Source: Bacteroidota bacterium (GTDB lineage: Bacteria; Bacteroidota; Bacteroidia; Chitinophagales; Chitinophagaceae). From it: a stretch of DNA of 23,193 nt. Positions 16,171 to 21,787 of the stretch are shown in pieces. The stretch lies in contig JAEYQO010000012.1 in assembly GCA_023409975.1 (NCBI GenBank), positions 1-23,193 on the forward strand, written 5' to 3'. The notes under the pieces were generated by a model, which worked only from the letters and a program-made list of their open reading frames with translations, did no database searches and was not told where the DNA came from. Every line of letters begins with the position of its first letter. Position 1 is the first letter of the stretch. A program made the translations under genes and the position numbers.

Positions 16171-16662
16171 TTACAATTTTTTAATCCGGTCGATCAGCCC
16201 GGTTGTAGAGTATCCCTGAACGAATGGGATCACCTCTACGCTTCCCCCATAGGATTGTACAAAATCTGCACCTACTATCTGCTCGGGCTTGTAATCACCT
16301 CCTTTCACCAGTATGTCCGGCCGCACTACCTGAATGAGTTCAGCAGGGGTTTCCTCTTCGAAAAAGCAAACGGCATCCACAAACAGCAGTGCAGCTAACT
16401 GGAAAGCCCGATCCTGTTCCTGGTTGAGTGGACGTTCCTCTCCTTTTAGTTTTCTGACAGAAGCATCCGTGTTAAGGCCAATTACCAGCCTGTTGCCCAG
16501 ACTTGCAGCGCGTGCCAGATAGTCTATGTGACCATGATGGAGTATATCGAAGCAACCATTGGTGAAGACAATTTTCTTACCGGTGGCTCGCCAACCGTTC
16601 ACCCGGTGTTGCAGGGTGGGGCGGTCAATGATCTTGTCGTGTATCCACTGAATCTTTTCCAT
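16171..16662 (-). CDS. rfaE2: D-glycero-beta-D-manno-heptose 1-phosphate adenylyltransferase
   Basis: 163 residues, matching the stand-alone C-terminal half of E. coli HldE. It makes ADP-heptose from heptose 1-phosphate and ATP for LPS core. The nucleotidyltransferase signature is FTNGCFDILHHGHIDYL (residues 33-49, HxGH motif), followed by LVIGLNTDASVRKLKG, RPLNQEQDRAFQLAAL, DILVKGGDYK and a GYSTTGLIDRI motif equivalent to the ISTT loop. No kinase (HldE N-terminal) domain is attached or nearby. The ATG at 16662 lies inside the preceding gene, giving a 38-bp overlap. Glycerol-phosphate cytidylyltransferases share the fold, but the motif set fits RfaE2. Confidence 0.9.
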   Translation of the reverse strand: MEKIQWIHDKIIDRPTLQHRVNGWRATGKKIVFTNGCFDILHHGHIDYLARAASLGNRLVIGLNTDASVRKLKGEERPLNQEQDRAFQLAALLFVDAVCFFEEETPAELIQVVRPDILVKGGDYKPEQIVGADFVQSYGGSVEVIPFVQGYSTTGLIDRIKKL

Positions 16663-17641
16663 TCCTTCGTGCGTTGTAAATCGGAAGTAAAACTAAGGAA
16701 AGCAATCCGAGCACCAGCACGATAGCTGTCTGTGCAAGCCAGCTCACCCAGCCAAAGGCCAGCGCGTAGGAGCCTTTCACCGCATACAATTTTACCAGCA
16801 CTACCTGAACGGCGGGCGGGTAGGCACCTATGCCACCGGGGGTTACGATCATGCCGAGGCTGCCGAATACCAGCACGGAAAGTGCTGCCAGCCAGCCGAG
16901 ATGGTCCGTTGCGTTAATTGCTTTAAAGCCGATAACCACGAGGCTGAGGTAACAGATCCAGATCAGGGCTGTGTAGAGCAGGAACTGGCCCTTTTTGTGC
17001 ATGTATTTAATCGACATCACGCCATGGCCGATACCGCTGAGAAACCTTCCGATTTTGGATTTCCTTTTTTTGCGAAAGATAAAGATGGCAAGGGCTATAA
17101 ATAGTGCAAGACCACCCATCAACAGTGCGACAGAGGATCCTTTGATGGCAAATTTGGCCAGTTGTTCATTGACATACTCACTCGCGATCTGCATCTGCAG
17201 CAGGAAGGCGATCAGGGTGACGAGGCCGAGGCAGAGGACATCGAAAGACCGTTCCGCCACGATCGTACCGACGATCTTGTCCACTGGTTCATTTTCATAT
17301 TTAGCCAGAACGGTGCAGCGGGCCACTTCCCCCATGCGTGGAACAAGCAGGTTTACGAGGTAGCCGATCAGCACAGCGAAGGTGATGTTGGCTGTAGTTG
17401 GATACAGCTTCAGTGGTTCCAGCAGCAGTTTCCATCTCAATGCACGGAAAAGATGGGAAAGGAAGCCCACGATCAGCAGTACCGGCGCCAGGATCAGCAA
17501 CTGGTCCTGTACTTCAGTAAATGCGACCAGTATCTCCTCTTTATCGCTAACAGTCAGCTTTCCATATTGCCACCAGATGAGTAAGCCGCCCAGCCCGAAG
17601 AAAATTACATACTGCAGGAGGGTAAGAAGAATCTTCTTCAT
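16625..17641 (-). CDS. Flippase-like membrane protein (LPG synthase TM / UPF0104 family)
   Basis: 338 residues with about seven to eight hydrophobic helices spread along the chain (for example ILLTLLQYVIFFGLGGLLIWW at the start, LLILAPVLLIVGFLSHLF, ITFAVLIGYLVNLLVPRMGEVAR and LAQTAIVLVLGLLSLVLLPI near the end). RALRWKLLLEP and LLVPRMGEVARCTVLAKYE plus GGIGAYP fit the lysylphosphatidylglycerol-synthase transmembrane family, which includes the flippase half of MprF. The aminoacyl-transfer domain is missing, so it is probably a lipid flippase-like protein of unknown substrate. It starts 14 bp after panD and overlaps rfaE2 by 38 bp. Confidence 0.85.
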   Translation of the reverse strand: MKKILLTLLQYVIFFGLGGLLIWWQYGKLTVSDKEEILVAFTEVQDQLLILAPVLLIVGFLSHLFRALRWKLLLEPLKLYPTTANITFAVLIGYLVNLLVPRMGEVARCTVLAKYENEPVDKIVGTIVAERSFDVLCLGLVTLIAFLLQMQIASEYVNEQLAKFAIKGSSVALLMGGLALFIALAIFIFRKKRKSKIGRFLSGIGHGVMSIKYMHKKGQFLLYTALIWICYLSLVVIGFKAINATDHLGWLAALSVLVFGSLGMIVTPGGIGAYPPAVQVVLVKLYAVKGSYALAFGWVSWLAQTAIVLVLGLLSLVLLPIYNARRNGKDSVDTRQDH

Positions 17642-17655
17642 GGGCTCAGATTTGA

Positions 17656-18000
17656 TCAGAGTGTGTTGTTCTCTTTAGGAAAGATAATGGAAGGTTTGAA
17701 CTTTTTGGCTTCTTCAAATTCCATTCTTGCATAGGAGATCACGATAACGGTATCTCCTACTGCCACACGCCTGGCCGCTGGTCCGTTCATACAGATCATT
17801 CCCGATCCGCGGGTGCCACGGATGACGTAAGTCTCCAGCCGCTCCCCATTATCTATATTCAGCACCTGCACCTTCTCATTTTCTATAAGATTGGCGGCAT
17901 CCATCAGATTTTCATCTATAGTGATGCTTCCGATATAATGCAGGTTTGCTTCTGTGACCTTCACCCGGTGGATCTTAGATTTCAATACTTCGATCTGCAT
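17656..18000 (-). CDS. panD: Aspartate 1-decarboxylase
   Basis: 114 residues from the ATG at 18000. PanD makes beta-alanine from aspartate for pantothenate and coenzyme A. The proenzyme cuts itself between Gly24 and Ser25 (ANLHYIGS) to form the pyruvoyl cofactor; both residues are present. RGTRGSGMICMNGPAARR and VGDTVIVISYA are typical. The frame can be extended to a TTG at 18009, but that codon lies inside the -7 promoter box, which decides for the ATG. First gene of the panD / flippase-like / rfaE2 / ppk1 / ppx cluster. No other pan gene is in the window. Confidence 0.96.
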   Translation of the reverse strand: MQIEVLKSKIHRVKVTEANLHYIGSITIDENLMDAANLIENEKVQVLNIDNGERLETYVIRGTRGSGMICMNGPAARRVAVGDTVIVISYARMEFEEAKKFKPSIIFPKENNTL

Positions 18001-18006
18001 AGCGCG

Positions 18007-18014
18007 CAAAGGTA
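18007..18014 (-). promoter_or_regulatory. -7 box of the panD operon, close to leaderless
   Basis: TACCTTTG on the minus strand is an exact TAnnTTTG match and ends only six bases before the panD ATG. Transcription would start at or within a few bases of the start codon. No -33 TTG is seen at the usual distance. Confidence 0.5.
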
Positions 18015-18213
18015 CAAATTTGACTAATCTGCTGATTCAGATGTTGTAAGGATCACGCTCCTGTTCTGAAGTTCGCCCGCTAAAAGCTGGATGCACAGTT
18101 TTTGTATCCATATCGGTTCGTACTGAACGGCGAGGCCTGACAAACTGGCCTGGCACGTCACCATATACTTCCGAACTTCAACCATCAGCTTTAACCAAAA
18201 AAATGAACAGACT

Positions 18214-18618
18214 ATGCAACACGCACTCTACCTCATGTTCAATGGCAACTGCGAGGAAGCAATGAATTTCTACGAGAAAGCCCTGGGGGGAAAGATCCAT
18301 ATGGTTCAGCGTTATGGCGAAGCACCAGTGGGCAGCAGCGAAGCCTACAAAGACAAGATCATGCACGCCTCGATGGACATTATGGGATTTAACATCATGT
18401 GTTCAGATGCAGATGAGAAACGCAATGTTCAGTTTGGCGACAACTGCCATATAGCGCTCGATTTCAAGTCGGACGGCGACCTCAACAAGACCTTTGATGC
18501 ACTGGCGACCGGAGGTAAGGTGACCATGCCTGTACAGGAAACGTTCTGGGGTGCAACTTTCGCAATGGTAACTGATAAATTCGGTGTGAATTGGATGTTC
18601 AACCACGACAAGAAGTAG
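18214..18618 (+). CDS. VOC (glyoxalase/bleomycin resistance) superfamily protein, PhnB-like
   Basis: 134 residues. The chain has two betaalphabetabetabeta halves: ALYLMFNGNCEEAMNFYEKALGGKI at the start is the hallmark of the PhnB-like group, and NCHIALDFKSDGDLNKTFDAL...GKVTMPVQETFWGATFAMVTDKFGVNWMFN forms the second half. Members of this superfamily bind a divalent metal, but the substrate cannot be predicted. The ATG at 18214 is preceded by an A-rich stretch (ACCAAAAAAATGAACAGACT). It is a single gene with its own terminator; 213 bp separate it from the divergent panD operon, and I see no clear promoter there. Confidence 0.88.
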   Translation: MQHALYLMFNGNCEEAMNFYEKALGGKIHMVQRYGEAPVGSSEAYKDKIMHASMDIMGFNIMCSDADEKRNVQFGDNCHIALDFKSDGDLNKTFDALATGGKVTMPVQETFWGATFAMVTDKFGVNWMFNHDKK

Positions 18619-18629
18619 TGAACAAACAC

Positions 18630-18660
18630 AAAAAAGGCTACCCTCGGGCAGCCTTTTTTT
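18630..18660. terminator. Bidirectional terminator shared by the VOC gene and rplI
   Basis: AAAAAGGCT (18631-18639) pairs with AGCCTTTTT (18650-18658) with a short CC/GG extension after one mismatch. It ends in T runs on both strands, 12 bp past the VOC stop and 20 bp past the rplI stop. Confidence 0.85.
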
Positions 18661-18679
18661 AGAATCATTACCGGAAGTT

Positions 18680-19126
18680 TTATTCTGCGCTTACTTCAAA
18701 CTCCATTTCAACCACGTTTTCTTTGCCGAAGTCGATCTGAGCCTTATAAGTACCCACTTCCTTCACCTCATCAACGATGCTGATACGGCGACGGTCGATT
18801 TCATAACCCTTTTGTTCGCGGATAGCGCGGGCCAGTTGGATAGCGGTTACAGAACCAAAGATCTTTCCGCTGGTACCTGTTTTTGCACCTACCTTAACAG
18901 GAGAGGCAGTCAGTACTTCACGCACCTTGTTGAACTCGGCCATCAGTTTCTCTTCACGCTTTTTAAGTTGTTTCTGGCGTTCTTCCAGAACCTTCCTGTT
19001 AGAAGCGCTCGCCTCAATGGCGTACTTCTGAGGGATCAGGTAGTTGCGGGCATAACCAGGACGAACAGTAACCAGCTCGTTGGCAGCACCTAAATTATCT
19101 ACATCTTTTATAAGAATAATTTGCAT
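18680..19126 (-). CDS. rplI: 50S ribosomal protein L9
   Basis: 148 residues, the normal length. The N-terminal rRNA-binding domain carries MQIILIKDVDNLGAANELVTVRPGYARNYLIPQKYA, followed by the long connecting helix (EERQKQLKKREEKLMAEFNKV) and the C-terminal domain (GKIFGSVTAIQLARAI). Last gene of rpsF-rpsR-rplI, 33 bp after rpsR. Confidence 0.98.
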   Translation of the reverse strand: MQIILIKDVDNLGAANELVTVRPGYARNYLIPQKYAIEASASNRKVLEERQKQLKKREEKLMAEFNKVREVLTASPVKVGAKTGTSGKIFGSVTAIQLARAIREQKGYEIDRRRISIVDEVKEVGTYKAQIDFGKENVVEMEFEVSAE

Positions 19127-19159
19127 GACTTTTAGCTTTTGTTAAGTGAACAATCACCA

Positions 19160-19426
19160 CTATTTTAAAAGGTCAGTTACATAGGGTAACAAGGCCATCT
19201 GGCGTGCCTTCTTAACAGCCTGGGCCACCTTACGCTGAAATTTCAGCGAGTTACCGGTAATACGGCGGGGAAGCATTTTACCTTGTTCGTTCACGAATTT
19301 CTTCAGGAATTCAGCATCTTTATAATCGATGTACTTGATTCCCATCTTCTTGAAGCGACAATATTTTTTCTGACGCTTTTCTACCCTCGTGGAGGTAAGG
19401 AATTTGATATCGTTTTGCTTAGCCAT
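19160..19426 (-). CDS. rpsR: 30S ribosomal protein S18
   Basis: 88 residues. Recognised by the CRFKKMGIKYIDYKDAEFLKKFV and GKMLPRRITGNSLKFQRKV segments of S18, which pairs with S6 on the 30S platform. It starts 18 bp after rpsF. Confidence 0.98.
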   Translation of the reverse strand: MAKQNDIKFLTSTRVEKRQKKYCRFKKMGIKYIDYKDAEFLKKFVNEQGKMLPRRITGNSLKFQRKVAQAVKKARQMALLPYVTDLLK

Positions 19427-19444
19427 TGTTGCTGTTTTTTTAGA

Positions 19445-19810
19445 TTAAGAAGTTGCTTCGGCTGCTTCAGCACCCTTGTTACGTCTGCGGGCATTGTAAG
19501 CCACTGCGTATTTATCCAGGCGAGTGATCATGTGACGCATCACATTCTCATCACGGTTCATCTGGATTTCCATTTTGTGGTTTACATCAGTTGGCGCCTT
19601 GTATTCCACCAGCCAGTAAAGACCTGTAGTCTTCTTGTCGATGGGATAAGCAAGAGAGCGAAGGCCCCAGCCATCAGAGTGAACAATCTCACCACCATTT
19701 TCTGTGATGAAGTCAGCGAACTTCTTCTGAGCGTTCTTGAACTCATCCTCAGCCAAAACCGGCGTAAAGATGACCATCAGCTCGTAGCTTTGAAGGTTGT
19801 TTGTTGCCAT
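19445..19810 (-). CDS. rpsF: 30S ribosomal protein S6
   Basis: 121 residues. Typical S6 segments: YELMVIFTPVLAEDEFKNA, GGEIVHSDGWGLRSLAYPIDKKTTGLYWLVEY and ENVMRHMITRLDKYAVAYNARRRNKG. First gene of the operon; its 5' leader is structured and probably bound by the S6:S18 pair. Confidence 0.98.
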   Translation of the reverse strand: MATNNLQSYELMVIFTPVLAEDEFKNAQKKFADFITENGGEIVHSDGWGLRSLAYPIDKKTTGLYWLVEYKAPTDVNHKMEIQMNRDENVMRHMITRLDKYAVAYNARRRNKGAEAAEATS

Positions 19811-19835
19811 AAAAAATTATCTGTTAAGAAATGAT

Positions 19836-19894
19836 TCCCAAACCTCCGGCACAACTTTGGATATCCCCGGAGGGATAGCCGGATAGTTTTGGGA
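19836..19894 (-). promoter_or_regulatory. Structured rpsF leader, probable S6:S18 autoregulatory site
   Basis: Three nested stems on the minus strand: P1 TCCCAAA (19894-19888) with TTTGGGA (19842-19836); P2 TCCGGC (19883-19878) with GCCGGA (19850-19845); and directly stacked on it P3 TATCCC (19877-19872) with GGGATA (19867-19862) closed by a TCCG loop. An 11-nt bulge TCCAAAGTTGT joins P3 to the 3' side of P2. S6:S18 binding to a hairpin carrying a CCG element in the rpsF leader is established in several phyla; the position, about 25 nt before the ATG, and the CCG within P2 fit. The exact protein contact is inference. Confidence 0.6.
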
Positions 19895-19897
19895 GCG

Positions 19898-19930
19898 CAA
19901 AGATAAGTGTTTTATTTGAATAAGTTTCAA
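19898..19930 (-). promoter_or_regulatory. Promoter of the rpsF-rpsR-rplI operon
   Basis: On the minus strand TTG (19930-19928), 22 nt, then TATCTTTG (19905-19898), exact for the -7 consensus. The leader would be about 80-85 nt and would contain the whole structured element at 19836-19894. Confidence 0.7.
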
Positions 19931-19957
19931 TTGCGTCGTTCATCCAACGGCCTGTTT

Positions 19958-20127
19958 GGTTGAGGGTTGAGGGTTGATGGTTGATGGTTGTCGGATGTCA
20001 GATGTCAGATGTCGGATGTCAGATGTCGGATGTGAGTTGGGGACGCCTTGGCCTTCGCCTTCGCTTTGGCCTCTGCTTGGGCTTTGGCCTTCGGTTTCGC
20101 CTATTCCCTGCCAATGGCCAACGGCCC
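19958..20127. repeat. Repeat module copy 1: heptads, hexamers, NGGCC tail
   Basis: Eleven consecutive 7-bp units start at 19958 and change gradually from GGTTGAG through GGTTGAT and GGTTGTC to RGATGTC and GGATGTG, all in one unbroken 7-bp phase. They are followed at about 20046-20102 by 6-bp units of the form GCYTTS/GCTTGG, then CTGCCAATGGCCAACGGCCC. Copy 2 lies at 20590-20746 in the same order. No gene is credible here; a minus-strand frame of 94 codons is only a translation of the repeats. Confidence 0.9.
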
Positions 20128-20144
20128 GTTTGGTTGGTGGTTGA

Positions 20145-20168
20145 GGGTTGAGGGTTGTGGGTTGTGGG
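20145..20168 (+). other. G-quadruplex motif in a GGGTTGN array
   Basis: Four GGG runs (20145-20147, 20152-20154, 20159-20161, 20166-20168) with 4-nt loops TTGA, TTGT and TTGT. This fits the standard G3N1-7 quadruplex pattern and looks like a telomere-type heptamer. The corresponding place in copy 2 (20596-20612) has only three GGG runs. Confidence 0.6.
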
Positions 20169-20172
20169 TTGT

Positions 20173-20192
20173 AGACGTTGCATGCAACGTCT
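20173..20192. repeat. 20-bp perfect palindrome, REP-like
   Basis: AGACGTTGCATGCAACGTCT is fully self-complementary and is flanked by GT and CTAC, hinting at a once longer GTAG/CTAC-bounded repeat. Similar palindromes occur as dispersed intergenic repeats in other bacteria (from memory); here only one copy is present in the window. Confidence 0.7.
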
Positions 20193-20267
20193 CTACGGCA
20201 ATGTCCTTTCTGTTTGCGAATCATTGTGCAAAAATGGGTTGGTAAAGGCAGAAATATGGGTCGCTAA

Positions 20268-20446
20268 GGTCGCGCGACCCGTATCAAAGCCGCTGCTGGT
20301 GCGGAAAGAGAATTTGTGGCATGCAAAATGCGGGGACAATTTTTTCGAAGAAAACCAGCTAAAAACAAGTGTGCTGCGAGGGTATCACCAAAGTATCACC
20401 AAAGAGTCACCAAAGTATCACCAAAGAGTCAACAAAGAGTCATCAC
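20268..20446 (+). repeat. Composite element copy E1 (palindrome, 44-bp box, 11-bp array)
   Basis: Palindrome GGTCGCGCGACC (20268-20279), then 21 nt, then the conserved box beginning GCGGAAAG (20301-20344), then six exact 11-bp units at 20381-20446 (GGTATCACCAA, AGTATCACCAA, AGAGTCACCAA and so on). The array is in the opposite orientation to those of E2 and E3. The palindrome can also fold with GGGTCGC at 20258. Confidence 0.8.
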
Positions 20447-20525
20447 AGTGAAGGCTGCATAAGGCTTGTACAGCCAAAACGCTAATTTTTAAGAAAAGAG
20501 CTATGTTTTGCTACCCAGTTGCCAG

Positions 20526-20569
20526 GGTATCACCAAAGTATCACCAAAGAGTCAGTAAAGAGTCATTAA
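20526..20569 (-). repeat. Orphan 11-bp array, four units
   Basis: GGTATCACCAA, AGTATCACCAA, AGAGTCAGTAA, AGAGTCATTAA: the same 11-bp unit as E1 and in the same orientation, but with no palindrome or box before it. It is preceded by a GGCT/AGCC hairpin at about 20463-20475. Confidence 0.8.
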
Positions 20570-20589
20570 GGACTTGTCCATACCTGATT

Positions 20590-20746
20590 GGTTGAGGGTT
20601 GTGGGTTGAGGGTTGTCAGATGTCGGATGTCAGATGTCGGATGTGAGTGGGGGACGCTTTGGCCTTCGCCTTCGCTTTGGCCTCGGCTTGGGCTTTGGCC
20701 TTCGCTTTCGCCTTTTTCCCTGCCAATGGCCAACAGCTAACGGCCC
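20590..20746. repeat. Repeat module copy 2: heptads, hexamers, NGGCC tail
   Basis: Eight 7-bp units (GGTTGAG, GGTTGTG, GGTTGAG, GGTTGTC, then RGATGTC forms, ending GGATGTG), a hexamer stretch at about 20657-20712, and CTGCCAATGGCCAAC...CGGCCC. Order, phase and the drift within the heptads match copy 1, so the whole module was duplicated as one block, with differing unit numbers (8 against 11). Confidence 0.9.
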
Positions 20747-20769
20747 ATCTCATCCAAACCCATTGCTGT

Positions 20770-20962
20770 TGTTGCGCAACACCAGCAAAACGCCGCCTGG
20801 CGCGGAAAGAAAATCTCTGGCATCAAATATGCGGAGCCATTTTTTAGCCTCATATGTAATTTCAATACCAATTATTTAGGCGAACGAGAATGGGGGATGA
20901 CTCCTTTATGACTCCTCTATGACTCCTTTATGACTCCTTTATGATACCTTGTCAATACCTTG
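20770..20962 (+). repeat. Composite element copy E2 (palindrome, 44-bp box, 11-bp array)
   Basis: Palindrome TGTTGCGCAACA (20770-20781, part of an imperfect 22-bp inverted repeat 20765-20786), 20 nt, box GCGGAAAG... (20802-20845), then GGCGAACGAGAATGGGGG and six 11-bp units at 20897-20962 (ATGACTCCTTT four times with one change, then ATGATACCTTG and TCAATACCTTG). The box is 31-32 of 40 identical to those of E1 and E3, without gaps. Confidence 0.8.
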
Positions 20963-21456
20963 TCGGCAGGTTGGGAAATTGGAGAAACTTTAGCGGACAT
21001 ATTTCACAATTAAGCAAAATGTTGGAAGACTTCAGCTAAAACAAAAGAAGAAAATCGAGAGAATTGTTTGAAATCTGCTTGCCGGACCAGCCTCAAAAAC
21101 TATTACCAGTAAGAGACCGATACGGAATGAGTCCTATTAATATGCGACCCCTTTCAGGGGTCGACCGGTGGCGCGAAACATGAAATGCCCGGTGTCTTAG
21201 TAAGATGCTGCACTAAGCTCCCGGCAGGCCCGACTTACTTCCGAAGGTCTTTGCAAACCTTTAGCCTGACGCTACCATGGCTCTGGCAGGGCTCAGGGTG
21301 ATCTGAGGTACAGTCCGCGCATCAATAGCCGCCAGGCATTGCAATCCTTATTTGAGATCTCCCGGTTATACCGCATCATCGTCACTTGCATACATTACCC
21401 CCGGTTCTGAATAGGTAACACACAAACTACTTTCCGCAGGAAAAGGTGGTAGCAGT
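20963..21456. other. Gene-free stretch between E2 and E3 with serial hairpins
   Basis: No open frame of credible length or coding character was found on either strand. Three inverted repeats follow one another: CGACCCCT/AGGGGTCG with a TTC loop (21145-21163); a two-part stem TGCC.GG/CC.GGCA enclosing CTTAGT/ACTAAG (21186-21226); and CTCAG/CTGAG (21292-21307). Nothing else recognisable. Confidence 0.5.
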
Positions 21457-21640
21457 GGTAGCGCTACCTGCTCCAAACCCTTGCCGGTAGCGGAAAGAAA
21501 ATTAATGGCACCAAAAATGCGGAGCTGGTTTTCGATAATATATTCAGCTAATGCATCAATCGTCCCGGTGAACGATAAAGGGGGGATGACTCCGTGATGA
21601 TACCGTGGTGACTCCGTGATGACTTGCTGATGATACCGTG
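21457..21640 (+). repeat. Composite element copy E3 (palindrome, 44-bp box, 11-bp array)
   Basis: Palindrome GGTAGCGCTACC (21457-21468), 21 nt, box GCGGAAAG... (21490-21533), then GGTGAACGATAAAGGGGGG and five 11-bp units at 21586-21640 (ATGACTCCGTG, ATGATACCGTG, GTGACTCCGTG, ATGACTTGCTG, ATGATACCGTG). The distance from palindrome to array (117 bp) is nearly that of E2 (115 bp). Confidence 0.8.
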
Positions 21641-21787
21641 GTGTGACTAATAAACGTCAGGCATCCACAACTGATTTCTGACAACTGATTCCCGACAACC
21701 ACCTAAGGCTAACCCAACCTTCAAATAAACCTCTTGGTCTATGTGTTCAGTTCATATAACCGAATCTTCAAAAATATTCTAAGACCT

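Noticed and set aside
19940..20224. 94-codon minus-strand frame (and frames at 20048-20245, 20613-20879, 20647-20847)
   Set aside because: They translate the 7-bp and 6-bp repeats into low-complexity Asn-Pro-Gln-Pro or Ala-Phe-Leu strings and resemble no protein family.
20381..20962. Regular short repeats that could suggest a CRISPR array
   Set aside because: The units are 11 bp with no unique spacers, and no cas genes are present.
20963..21456. Possible insertion sequence or group II intron remnant
   Set aside because: No transposase or reverse transcriptase fragment, no domain V-like hairpin, and no terminal repeats with target duplication were found.
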